Positions 15,141-22,977 of a stretch of 26,989 bases of DNA are shown here, piece by piece (the first letter of the stretch is position 1; each line of letters opens with the position of its first letter). This stretch comes from CAZXSK01 sp964642855 (GTDB lineage Bacteria; Planctomycetota; Phycisphaerae; SM23-33). Location: positions 1 through 26,989 of the forward strand of contig CAZXSK010000055.1 in NCBI GenBank assembly GCA_964642855.1. The letters are read 5' to 3'. A program made the translations under genes and the position numbers. Under the pieces are notes generated by a model. It was not told where the DNA came from and did no database searches. It saw nothing but the letters and a program-made list of their open reading frames with translations.

Positions 15141-15996
15141 TGCGTCGGCATCCAGCCAGCTTCTGCGAAAGGTTCCGAGCCATCGATCAGGTCTTCCCTG
15201 CTTCCAACGGCCTTGCGCCTGTTGACTCCGCTGCATTCTCGACATCCGTGCCATGAACGGCTGTTGAGGCTGTTGTTCCATGGCTGCTTTCTCCGGAGCC
15301 GTTTGCGCGCGCCGCCGGCTCCCAGGAAACCCGGACCTGCACGCAGAAATCGGATTCCTGTAACGGCAAGAGAAATCAGCGTGTTGCCGGATATCGATCG
15401 CGTTTTGCGGAACGGATCGCGTCGACTTTAGTGGGGCGCGGTGGGAGAGGGTAGAGAGCCCGTCTTCATGCTGCGCTATGCGCCGCGGCAAACGGATGGC
15501 TGCGAATAACCCAAATGGCGCGAATGGAGACAGGCGGCAGGCCTGTCCTCGTGATCTGCGCTACGACGCGGCAGGCCCGGTTCGCGCAACGATGCGACAA
15601 GTCGACGAAGGTGCAACCGAACGAAACAGGTACCCGGATAGGTTGGGATCCAGTTCCATGGAAATTCACAAGCGAGACCCCGAACGGGAAGGGACGGAAA
15701 GCCCACCGACTGCGTCGGGGGGAGCGTGTCGTCGGGCACCCGCTTCCCGCGGACATCGAACGGATTCAGGGTGTTCTGAACGAAACTGCACGGGACTGTC
15801 CCGTTCTTGCCGGCCCTTGCCGATTCTTGCCGGCTGCGCCCGGCCATTGCCAGCGGCTGCCAGTTCCTGCCGGCCGTGGCCGGCCCTGAACATATCGCGA
15901 CAAGAGGATATGTGTGTAACGCATTCTGAAACAACGTGTTGCCGCTCGAACGCGACTCCGGCGGGTCCGAATTGGACACCGCCCGGGGTGACGGGA
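15141..15996. other. Gene-poor stretch
   Basis: About 850 bases between the hairpin after the PEP-CTERM gene and a DUF72 remnant hold no convincing gene. Open frames on both strands give Arg/Pro/Ser-rich translations without ribosome binding sites. The stretch contains short inverted repeats (for example GACAGGC/GCCTGTC near 15530-15548 and ACGGGAC/GTCCCGT at 15790-15804) and the 10-base-period repeat at 15801-15890. Confidence 0.5.
15801..15890. repeat. Degenerate tandem repeat with an exact 10-base period
   Basis: Nine consecutive 10-mers in perfect register follow a consensus close to CGGYYCYTGC: ccgttcttgc, cggcccttgc, cgattcttgc, cggctgcgcc, cggccattgc, cagcggctgc, cagttcctgc, cggccgtggc, cggccctgaa. 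No base is gained or lost between units, although the units differ from each other. The array begins inside a small inverted repeat (ACGGGAC/GTCCCGT). It is not in a coding region that I can recognise. Confidence 0.6.
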
Positions 15997-16167
15997 TCAA
16001 CCGTCCAGCGTGTCGCGGAGCGTGCGGGAGTTGTCCAGCGCGTAGCCGTGGGCGTCGTTGTTGAAGTACGCCCAGACGTCCAGGCCGGCGTCGAGTCGGT
16101 CGCGGATCCAGCCTGCCCAGGAGGCGAGGGAGAACCCGGCCCGGATGAATCCACGCCTGGAGGTGGT
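15997..16167 (-). pseudogene. C-terminal remnant of a DUF72-family gene
   Basis: The minus strand reads GFSLASWAGWIRDRLDAG, then LDVWAYFNNDAHGYALDN and a run to LRDTLDG and a stop at 15997-15999. The WAYFNNDAHGYA motif and the following N-x-R-x-L-R helix are typical of the C-terminus of DUF72 proteins (TIM-barrel-like, normally about 240-300 residues). Only 56 codons remain: a stop codon occurs in frame at 16168-16170, and upstream sequence in other frames does not continue the family. It is a pseudogene fragment abutting the PfpI-operon leader. Confidence 0.65.
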
Positions 16168-16275
16168 TCACCGACGGGGCAGGCACATACAGTTCCACTG
16201 GAGGCATCGCACGCTCAGCGACGCCGACAGAAACACCGGAACCGACCTCCGCAGCCCCTACGCAAGGAGTATATC

Positions 16276-16839
16276 ATGAACGCCAAAGTCCTGTTCCTGA
16301 CGGCAGACCACTTCGAAGACATGGAACTGTTCTATCCGCTGTATCGTCTGCGTGAAGAAGGCGCGGACATCACGATCGCTTCGCCCACGCAGGTGGAAAT
16401 CACCGGCAAGCATGGCTACTCGATCGGCGTTGCCAGGGAATGCAGGGACATCGATCCGGAAGACTACGACCTGCTGGTTCTGCCCGGCGGAAGTGCTCCG
16501 GAACTGGTTCGGCTGGACCCCGACGCCCAGCGCATCGCCAAGTCGATGATGGATTCCGGCAAGCTGGTCGCGGCAATCTGTCACGGCATCCAGACGCTGA
16601 TTACCGTCGATGCCGTGCAGGGGCGAAGGGCAACGTGCTGGAAGGGCATCCGCGACGATCTCAAGGCCGCGGGCGCTGACTTCCGCGACGAGCCCTGCGT
16701 GGTGGATGGCAACCTCATCACCAGCCGGGCGCCCGACGACCTGCCGATCTTCTGCAAGACGATCCTGGACACGTTCCAGGGCGAGTACAGCAGCGAAGCT
16801 TCGAAGTCCAAGGCCGGCAGCGAACCGGTCCGAGGCTGA
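16276..16839 (+). CDS. DJ-1/PfpI superfamily protein (type 1 glutamine amidotransferase-like)
   Basis: The ATG at 16276 lies 6 bases after AAGGAG (16264-16269); the open frame upstream is spurious. The 187-residue protein shows the PfpI pattern: an acidic residue after the first strand (Glu14/Asp15 in DHFED), LLVLPGGSAPE (about 67-76) and the nucleophile elbow AAICHG with Cys102-His103. Family members act as stress-related deglycases, chaperones or peptidases; the specific activity cannot be told. It is the first gene of a five-gene run in the same direction, 34 bases before the GH130 gene. Confidence 0.9.
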   Translation: MNAKVLFLTADHFEDMELFYPLYRLREEGADITIASPTQVEITGKHGYSIGVARECRDIDPEDYDLLVLPGGSAPELVRLDPDAQRIAKSMMDSGKLVAAICHGIQTLITVDAVQGRRATCWKGIRDDLKAAGADFRDEPCVVDGNLITSRAPDDLPIFCKTILDTFQGEYSSEASKSKAGSEPVRG

Positions 16840-16873
16840 GTGTTCCTGATGTCACGAGCAGTGAGGTAGCCGA

Positions 16874-17794
16874 ATGGAACCGTTGTTCCGACGGTACAGC
16901 AACAACCCGATCCTGACGGCCGAGGATATGCCCGTCCGCAGTGCGGCGGTCCTGAATCCCGGAGCGACCCAGCAGGACGGGCAGGTCGTGCTGCTGCTTC
17001 GGGTGGAAGACACGACCGGCCTGTCGAACATTCACGTCGCCCGCAGCGACGATGGCATGACCAACTGGCAGATCGACCCCGCGCCGATCCTCGAGCGAGG
17101 TCTGCCCGACATGCACTACGAGAACTGGGGCTGCGAAGATGCCCGCGTGGTATGGATCGAAGAATGCCGCAAGTGGTACATCACCTACACCGCGTATTCC
17201 CCGGCCGGGGCGGCGGTGGGGCTGGCAAGCTCCGACGATCTCAAGACCGCCCGGCGGGTCTGCCTTGCGTTCTCGCCCAGCAACAAGGACGCCACGCTGT
17301 TCCCCGAGAAAATCCAGGGACGGTTCGCCGCGCTGCATCGTCCCGACGCCGGAGGCGGAATCGAAAACATCTGGATCGCCTTCTCGGAAGACCTCGTCTA
17401 CTGGGGCGAGCCGCACTGCGTGCTTCCCGAGGGCGACGGGCCTTCCTGGGATGGCGAGAAGGTGGGCATGGGCCCGCCACCGATCCGGACCGATCGCGGC
17501 TGGCTGGCGCTCTACCATGGAGTGAAGATCTACGGCGGCATGCGGGTCTACCGCGTGGGCCTGGCGCTGCTGGACCTGGACGAACCCCATCGCGTTCTCG
17601 CCCGGGCGAAGCACTCCATCTTCAAGCCGACCGAGTCGTACGAAACAACCGGCCTGCTGCCGAACGTGGTGTTCCCCTCCGGGCTGATCCAGCGGGACGG
17701 CGAGCTCTGGATGTACTACGGAGCGGCCGACACCTGCGTCTGCCTTGCCCGGGCGAAGCTCCAGGACGTGCTGGCGTTCCTGGACGAGTCATGA
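16874..17794 (+). CDS. Glycoside hydrolase family 130 protein (mannoside phosphorylase/hydrolase type)
   Basis: The 306-residue protein has the GH130 five-bladed beta-propeller length and motifs: RRYSNNPILTAEDMP at the start, NPGATQQDGQVVLLLRVED (about 28-46), the catalytic-acid region GCEDAR (87-91), NKDATLFPEKI and MGPPPIRTDRGWLALYHGV. GH130 enzymes mainly phosphorolyse or hydrolyse beta-mannosides, releasing mannose 1-phosphate or mannose. Family members that are hydrolases lack the basic phosphate-binding residues; I cannot decide which applies. No signal peptide, so it is cytoplasmic. GAGGTAG precedes the ATG. It is 19 bases before the transaldolase gene, a neighbour consistent with sugar catabolism. 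Confidence 0.9.
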   Translation: MEPLFRRYSNNPILTAEDMPVRSAAVLNPGATQQDGQVVLLLRVEDTTGLSNIHVARSDDGMTNWQIDPAPILERGLPDMHYENWGCEDARVVWIEECRKWYITYTAYSPAGAAVGLASSDDLKTARRVCLAFSPSNKDATLFPEKIQGRFAALHRPDAGGGIENIWIAFSEDLVYWGEPHCVLPEGDGPSWDGEKVGMGPPPIRTDRGWLALYHGVKIYGGMRVYRVGLALLDLDEPHRVLARAKHSIFKPTESYETTGLLPNVVFPSGLIQRDGELWMYYGAADTCVCLARAKLQDVLAFLDES

Positions 17795-17813
17795 GCTTCT
17801 GGAGAAAACAACG

Positions 17814-19100
17814 ATGACACTGACCGAACAGGGATCCGACCTGGCCAAACGCGTTCACGAATTCGTGACGCGCGATTTCACGCCCCGCTACGGCGAGGTG
17901 CGCGACACGCTTCCGTCGCACCCGCTCTGGCAGAAGCTGCGCGAGCTCGGGACCGAGCTCTGGCTCGACTCGGGCGACATCGACGACATCGACGGCGTGT
18001 ATACCCGCCAGTTCAACGCGCTGACCACCAACAACAGCCTGCTGAACAAGGAAGTCCAGAAGGGCACCTACGACGATCTGATCACCGAGGCCGCCGACCT
18101 GCTCGATGGTTTCTCCCTGCTTCCCGAGCACGAAAAGCGCCTGGAGCTGGCGTTCATCCTCAACGCTGTTCACGGGCTGAAGCTCGTGGAAAAGTTCGAC
18201 GCGTACGTCTCGGTCGAGGAGCACACCGACCTGACCGACGACGTGGAAAACGCCGTCAATTACGCCCGCAGGTTCCACGCGATCTGCCCCGAACGGTTCA
18301 TCGTCAAGATCCCCTTCTCCCCGGCCGGGCTGCTGGCCACGCGAATCGTCCGGGCCGACGGAGTCCCGGTCAACCACACACTGGGGTTCTCGGCGCGGCA
18401 GAATTACCTCGCCGCCCGCATCGCCCAGCCGACGTTCGTCAACGTGTTCATGGGCAGGCTCAACAGCTTCCTGGAACAGAACAACCTGGCCGAGGACAAC
18501 GGCGCTTTCGCCGGAGAGAAGTCAACCCTCGCCTCGCAGAACATGCTTCGCGAGCTGCGCAGGAGCGATCCCGACCTGCCCACCCGGCAGATCGGCGCGA
18601 GCTTCCGATCGGCTGGGCAGATCGTCGACCTCGCAGGGATCGACGTGATGACCTTCCCGCCGGAAGTAGCGCGGGAACTGCTGGAAATGGATGTCTCCCC
18701 CGACGACCTGCAGGACCAGGTCGACGCAGAGGTATACTCCGGCCTGAAGGAAGGTATCGACCCCCGCGATCTGTCGCTCGATACGCTCTGGGACGTCGAT
18801 CCGCCGCTACGCGAGTGTATCGAAGAGCTCGAGAATCACCGGCTGGACCAGTTCACGTCGCGGCGATTGGTAAGCTTCTTCCACAAGCAGGGGGCCGGCG
18901 ACGTGCTGCCCAAGTGGTCCGATCAGCAACTCGAAACCAGCCGCGAGGAAGGCAAGATCCCGTCGCTGGAAAACTGGAAAGAGCAGCTCGGAAAGGGCGT
19001 GGCGCTGGATGCGCTGATGAACCTGGCCGGGTGGAACCACTTCGACAAAGACCAGCAGGACATGGATCGCAAAGTGCAGGATGTTCTCTCCGGAGCTTGA
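17814..19100 (+). CDS. Transaldolase with a C-terminal extension
   Basis: The start is the ATG at 17814, 9 bases after GGAG (17801-17804); the longer frame overlaps GH130. The 428-residue protein carries LWLDSGDIDDID (about 49-60), TTNNSLL (71-77) and the Schiff-base lysine segment FIVKIPFSPAG (Lys165). Later comes QIGASFRSAGQIVDLAGIDVMTFP, the phosphate-binding barrel end. Transaldolase moves a dihydroxyacetone unit between sugar phosphates in the non-oxidative pentose phosphate pathway. At 428 residues it is longer than classical TalB (about 316); the extra 100 or so C-terminal residues are charged, Trp-containing and unassigned. Confidence 0.9.
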   Translation: MTLTEQGSDLAKRVHEFVTRDFTPRYGEVRDTLPSHPLWQKLRELGTELWLDSGDIDDIDGVYTRQFNALTTNNSLLNKEVQKGTYDDLITEAADLLDGFSLLPEHEKRLELAFILNAVHGLKLVEKFDAYVSVEEHTDLTDDVENAVNYARRFHAICPERFIVKIPFSPAGLLATRIVRADGVPVNHTLGFSARQNYLAARIAQPTFVNVFMGRLNSFLEQNNLAEDNGAFAGEKSTLASQNMLRELRRSDPDLPTRQIGASFRSAGQIVDLAGIDVMTFPPEVARELLEMDVSPDDLQDQVDAEVYSGLKEGIDPRDLSLDTLWDVDPPLRECIEELENHRLDQFTSRRLVSFFHKQGAGDVLPKWSDQQLETSREEGKIPSLENWKEQLGKGVALDALMNLAGWNHFDKDQQDMDRKVQDVLSGA

Positions 19101-19175
19101 TTGGTTGGAAATACGATGTGCGGCGATATATGCTGGAAGACATCCATTACCCATCGATTGCGTGGGAGGCTGGCC

Positions 19176-19625
19176 ATGCGGGTCAAAGAGATCATGTCTC
19201 ACGGTGGCGTCGCCATCGAAGCCCACGCATCGTTCATCCAGGCCCGTCTCCAGATGGAACTCGACGACTGCCACTGGCTGGTCGTCGCCGACGAAGGCAA
19301 GATCGTCGGCGTCCTCGACCGCGAGACACTCGACCGGGAATATCCGACCTCCCGGCAGGATGCGTCGAAGCGGTCAGTCAAAGAGATCATGCGCGACCTG
19401 CCCGGCCTCTGCTTCGAGCACGAATCAGCCGCCGACGTTGCCGCCCGCATGGCCGAGGAGAACGCAGACGGCCTGCTGGTGGTCGACCGTCGGAATCGCT
19501 ACCTTGGTGTCATCACGCGATGGGACATCGAGGACAAGACTTCCATCGAGGGCAGATACCGCGGCGGTCAGGCCGACGCCCCCTCCGAGACACATCACGG
19601 CACCGAAGACATCGGCCGGGCGTAG
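19176..19625 (+). CDS. CBS-domain pair protein
   Basis: The ATG at 19176 is 6 bases after GGGAGG (19164-19169); an earlier ATG-type start at 19101 has no such site. The 149-residue product is made of two CBS motifs: MRVKEIMSHGGVAIEAHASF to about residue 56 (VVADEGKIVGVLDRETL), and VKEIMRDLPG to about 120 (GLLVVDRRNRYLGVITRWDI). Such stand-alone pairs bind adenine nucleotides and act as energy or ionic sensors. The C-terminal tail is short and polar. It lies between the transaldolase and flavoprotein genes (75 and 39 bases away), probably in the same operon. Confidence 0.88.
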   Translation: MRVKEIMSHGGVAIEAHASFIQARLQMELDDCHWLVVADEGKIVGVLDRETLDREYPTSRQDASKRSVKEIMRDLPGLCFEHESAADVAARMAEENADGLLVVDRRNRYLGVITRWDIEDKTSIEGRYRGGQADAPSETHHGTEDIGRA

Positions 19626-19664
19626 CACGTCTCTGTCTCGATCTACTTCATTCCCGGGAGCACC

Positions 19665-21050
19665 ATGACCAGATACGACGCGGTCGTCATTGGAGCAGGG
19701 CCCGGCGGAAGCGCCGCGGCCCAGCAGGTTGTCCTGCGAGGCGGCAGGGCCTGCATGATCGAAGCCGGAAGGATTGGCGGCACCTGCGTCAACGTCGGCT
19801 GCATGCCCACCAAGGCCCTGCTGGCCGCCAGTCATCGAGCATGGGCGATTCGCACCGCTGACGGCTTCGGCCTGAGCAACGCGAGCTTTCATGTTGACGG
19901 CAAGAAGATCATGAAGCGGGTCAGCCGCTTGGCCGACAAACTCCAGGCCGCCACGCGGGAGAAGGTCGAATCCATCGACGGGCTGGACCTGGTGCGAGGC
20001 AGGGCTCGAAAGGTTACGCCCGGCGCGGTCGTCGTAGAAACCGACAACACAACCGAAACCATCGAAGCTGACAGCGTGGTCCTGGCGACCGGCTCCGAGC
20101 CGATCCAGCCGGAGATGCTCCCGTGGGAGTCCCCCCACGTGGTCACGTCCGACCGCGCCATCCGCGCCGACGACCTGCCCCGGCGGGTCGTGGTCATGGG
20201 CGGCGGGCCGCTGGGCTGCGAGTTTGCCACCGCCTGGGCGGAGCTGGGCAGCGAAGTCGTGCTGGCTGAAATGCAGGATCGCCTCCTCGGTCGGTTCGAT
20301 CCGGACGTCTCCGACCAGGCCTGTCGATCGCTCCGCGATCGCGGAGCCCAGCTGCGATTGTCCGCGAAGGTCACCGATGTTCAGGACCGCGGCGACGAGC
20401 TCTGCGTATCCTTCGATGAAGGCGATGACGTGCATTGCGACATGCTCCTGGCTGCCACGGGACGCAGGCCCCGGATCGAGAACCTCGGGCTGGAGGAACT
20501 CGGCCTGGAGATCAAGGACGGGCACGTATGCGTCGACGCGCGCTGCACCACCAACGTGGAGAATGTCTACGCCGTCGGCGACGTCGCCGAGCAGCGGAAG
20601 CATGCTCACCTTGCGGTGCGGATGGGCACGGTGGCCGGGGACAACATCATGGGCGTCGCCTCCCGAGACGACCGCACCGTGGTTCCCGTGGTGGTGTACA
20701 CCCATCCCGAGATCGCCTCGGTGGGCAGCTGCGGCGAACTGCAGTGTGCTGACCGCGACGAAGTGACCACCCTCCATCGCGACATGGCCGACAGCGGAAG
20801 CGGGATGGTTCTCGGCCTGGCCGAGGGCCTGCTGAAGGTGCATGTCCGCTCCGGTTCCGGCGAAATCTGTGGCTGTCTGTGGTCGGGCGAACGGGCCTCC
20901 GACATGATCCACGAAGCCGCCCTGGCGATCCGTCATGGTCTGACGATGACCGACCTGTTCTGGACCATCCACGCCCACCCCGGCCTGCAGGAGTCGCTGC
21001 ATGCCCTCGCCGAGGAGTGGGTGGAAGACAAGATCACCCAGGGTCGGTAG
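19665..21050 (+). CDS. Dihydrolipoamide dehydrogenase-like flavoprotein disulfide reductase
   Basis: This 461-residue protein has the class I pyridine nucleotide-disulfide oxidoreductase layout. It has an FAD loop (VVIGAGPGGSAAA, 7-19), the redox disulfide GGTCVNVGCMPTK (Cys41/Cys46), and an NAD(P) loop (VVVMGGGPLGCEFA). The second FAD motif is VYAVGDVAE, and the C-terminal interface holds the His-Glu dyad (HAHPGLQE, His438/Glu443). These residues are all intact, so an active dithiol reductase is expected. The HAHP...E ending favours lipoamide dehydrogenase over mercuric reductase, which instead has a C-terminal cysteine pair. No 2-oxoacid dehydrogenase genes lie next to it, so the partner is unknown. 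Confidence 0.88.
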   Translation: MTRYDAVVIGAGPGGSAAAQQVVLRGGRACMIEAGRIGGTCVNVGCMPTKALLAASHRAWAIRTADGFGLSNASFHVDGKKIMKRVSRLADKLQAATREKVESIDGLDLVRGRARKVTPGAVVVETDNTTETIEADSVVLATGSEPIQPEMLPWESPHVVTSDRAIRADDLPRRVVVMGGGPLGCEFATAWAELGSEVVLAEMQDRLLGRFDPDVSDQACRSLRDRGAQLRLSAKVTDVQDRGDELCVSFDEGDDVHCDMLLAATGRRPRIENLGLEELGLEIKDGHVCVDARCTTNVENVYAVGDVAEQRKHAHLAVRMGTVAGDNIMGVASRDDRTVVPVVVYTHPEIASVGSCGELQCADRDEVTTLHRDMADSGSGMVLGLAEGLLKVHVRSGSGEICGCLWSGERASDMIHEAALAIRHGLTMTDLFWTIHAHPGLQESLHALAEEWVEDKITQGR

Positions 21051-21309
21051 CCCGCAGAGATCGCTGCATGGCCGGAGACCACCTTGAAGCCATTCCCGAG
21101 ACCGCAGCCTGCCATGGCGGGTGGGAGAATCTCCCATCACCTCTGGCTGATGTCCCGTGGAGGACTTCATGCCCGCCAACCATGGGGGCGGGGCGGTGCG
21201 GAGACTAGCCTTCCAATGAACGGGGTGGGGAGAGTGTCGTCTCCCGATTTCTCCCCGACCAGCCCCGGAGTCAGCAAGCCGCACGTTTGTGACGCAAAGG
21301 AGTTTCATA

Positions 21310-22827
21310 GTGATCTCAACGAAACGGAACAAGCTGTCATTGTTCTCTGCTGTCGTCCTGTTGGCGGTAGCGATGGTTTTCGTAACCGCCGACGCTGCCA
21401 GGAGCGGAAGGAAGATGACCGACCAGGCGATCAACGACGCCGTCGAGGATGAGATCCTCTACGACGCAGCGGTCGGCCTGAACGATGTCGACGTCTCCTC
21501 CAGCGACGGGATCGTAACCCTCAAGGGGACGGTCGACAACCTGATGGCCAAGCGACGCGCGGCCCGCCTTGCCGAGATCGTCAAGGGCGTGCGATCGGTA
21601 TCGAACAACATTCAGGTCAAACCGGCGGCCGAGCGTTCGGATTCCGCCATCGCAGCGGACATTCGTGACTCGCTGCTGTACGATCGCGCCACCGATCTCT
21701 ACGACCTCAAGGTGAAGGTCAAGGACAACCGCGCCACGCTCAACGGAACCGTTCAGTCGTGGCAGGAGAAGCAACTGGCCGAGAAGGTCGCTGCCGGCGT
21801 AAAGGGCGTAACGGCGATCGAAAATCGGATCGACGTCGACTACAAGTCCGAGCGAAGCGACCTCGAGATCGAGCCGGAAGTCGAGAAGGCCCTCCGGTGG
21901 GATGCCCTCGTCGACCACGCGCTGATCGACGTGAACGTCGATGACGGCAACGTGACGCTCACCGGCACGGTCGGATCGGCTGCCGAGAAGCGCCGCGCCC
22001 GCTACGATGCCTGGGTCGCCGGCGTCAATTCCGTGGACGACTCCGGCCTGGATGTCGAGCGATGGGCCCGCGACCAGGACCTTCGCAAGAACAAGTACCA
22101 GATCAAGTCGGAAGACGAGATCGAACAGGCCATCGAAGACGCCCTGGTCTACAACCCCCAGGTCCTTTCGTTCAATGTCGAAGCCGAAGCGACCGGAAGC
22201 CTTGTCACGCTCCGCGGTAACGTGCGGAACCTCAAGGCCAAACGGTCGGCTGCACAGACGGCGCGGAATACCGTCGGGGTCACCTCGGTGATCAATCGCC
22301 TGAAGGTGCGTCCGGAGGACGAATTGACCGACGCCGAGATCGCATCCAACGTTCGCGACGCGCTGCTGCGCGACCCGCTGGTCGACCGTTACCAGATTGT
22401 TGTGACCGCCGACGACGGAAAGGTGACTCTCAACGGTAGCGTCGACACGTACTTTGAGAAGGGCACGGCCGACGACGTGGCCTCGCGTGCCAAGGGTGTC
22501 ACCACGGTCAAGAACAACCTGGAAGTCGACTACGGCGACGCCCTGACCTATGACCCGTATCTCGACGAGAACTACATCTACGACTACGACTGGTACGACT
22601 ACCAGCCGTCGTACACCTTCGAGACCGACGCCGAGATCAAGGACGACATCTCCGACGAGATGTGGTGGAGTCCGTTCGTGGGCGAGGATGAAGTGACCGT
22701 CTCCGTCGAAAACGGGGTAGCCACGTTGACCGGCACGGTCGACTCGTTGAGTGAACAGGACGCTGCGATCGAGAACGCCTACGAAGGCGGCGCAACCTGG
22801 GTCGTCAACAAGATCGAGATCGAGTAA
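21310..22827 (+). CDS. Exported protein with six BON domains
   Basis: The best start is GTG at 21310, 7 bases after AAAGGAG (21296-21302), giving 505 residues. A signal peptide (about 1-29, ending TADA) is followed by six BON domains at roughly 37-103, 111-177, 184-250, 268-333, 340-407 and 440-505. Each has a leading acidic helix, a GxVTLxGxV strand and an N-N/R-hydrophobic closing strand. Between the fifth and sixth lies a Tyr/Asp-rich linker (about 409-438) with many YD and DY pairs. BON domains bind phospholipid membranes or peptidoglycan-associated surfaces, as in OsmY; a role in envelope stability or osmotic stress is inferred. Confidence 0.9.
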   Translation: MISTKRNKLSLFSAVVLLAVAMVFVTADAARSGRKMTDQAINDAVEDEILYDAAVGLNDVDVSSSDGIVTLKGTVDNLMAKRRAARLAEIVKGVRSVSNNIQVKPAAERSDSAIAADIRDSLLYDRATDLYDLKVKVKDNRATLNGTVQSWQEKQLAEKVAAGVKGVTAIENRIDVDYKSERSDLEIEPEVEKALRWDALVDHALIDVNVDDGNVTLTGTVGSAAEKRRARYDAWVAGVNSVDDSGLDVERWARDQDLRKNKYQIKSEDEIEQAIEDALVYNPQVLSFNVEAEATGSLVTLRGNVRNLKAKRSAAQTARNTVGVTSVINRLKVRPEDELTDAEIASNVRDALLRDPLVDRYQIVVTADDGKVTLNGSVDTYFEKGTADDVASRAKGVTTVKNNLEVDYGDALTYDPYLDENYIYDYDWYDYQPSYTFETDAEIKDDISDEMWWSPFVGEDEVTVSVENGVATLTGTVDSLSEQDAAIENAYEGGATWVVNKIEIE

Positions 22828-22849
22828 CCCAACGGAACAGCACAAGCAG

Positions 22850-22946
22850 CCGGGCGGTCCCCGTACCCCATCGCCCGGTTCCAGACGGTTCGCCCATGCA
22901 ATCGTCTGGCGGCCGAGGCGCAGGACTCCCGAGCCCCTGCGCCTCG
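22850..22946 (+). terminator. Three consecutive hairpins between the BON and uronate dehydrogenase-like genes
   Basis: Within 97 bases there are three stem-loops. CCGGGCG/CGCCCGG is at 22850-22856 with 22872-22878. CCAGACGGTT/AATCGTCTGG is at 22881-22890 with 22900-22909 (one G-T pair). CGAGGCGCAGG/CCTGCGCCTCG is at 22914-22924 with 22936-22946, a perfect 11-bp stem. A 10-bp palindrome, GCACATGTGC, follows. The first probably ends the BON transcript; the later ones may lie in the leader of the next gene. Confidence 0.55.
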
Positions 22947-22977
22947 CCGCACATGTGCACGTCGAAAGGATGTTTTC

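Noticed and set aside
15790..15890. CRISPR array
   Set aside because: Units are only 10 bases, contiguous and degenerate, with no spacers and no cas genes nearby.
15478..16275. N-terminal extension of the PfpI protein by 266 codons
   Set aside because: The extension is low-complexity and spans the 10-base repeat and the antisense of the DUF72 remnant; a perfect AAGGAG precedes the ATG at 16276.
21068..21208. Possible small protein of 46 codons after the flavoprotein gene (MAGDHLEAIPETAACHGG...)
   Set aside because: There is no ribosome binding site and the frame is merely the tail of a longer shadow frame; composition does not argue for a real gene.
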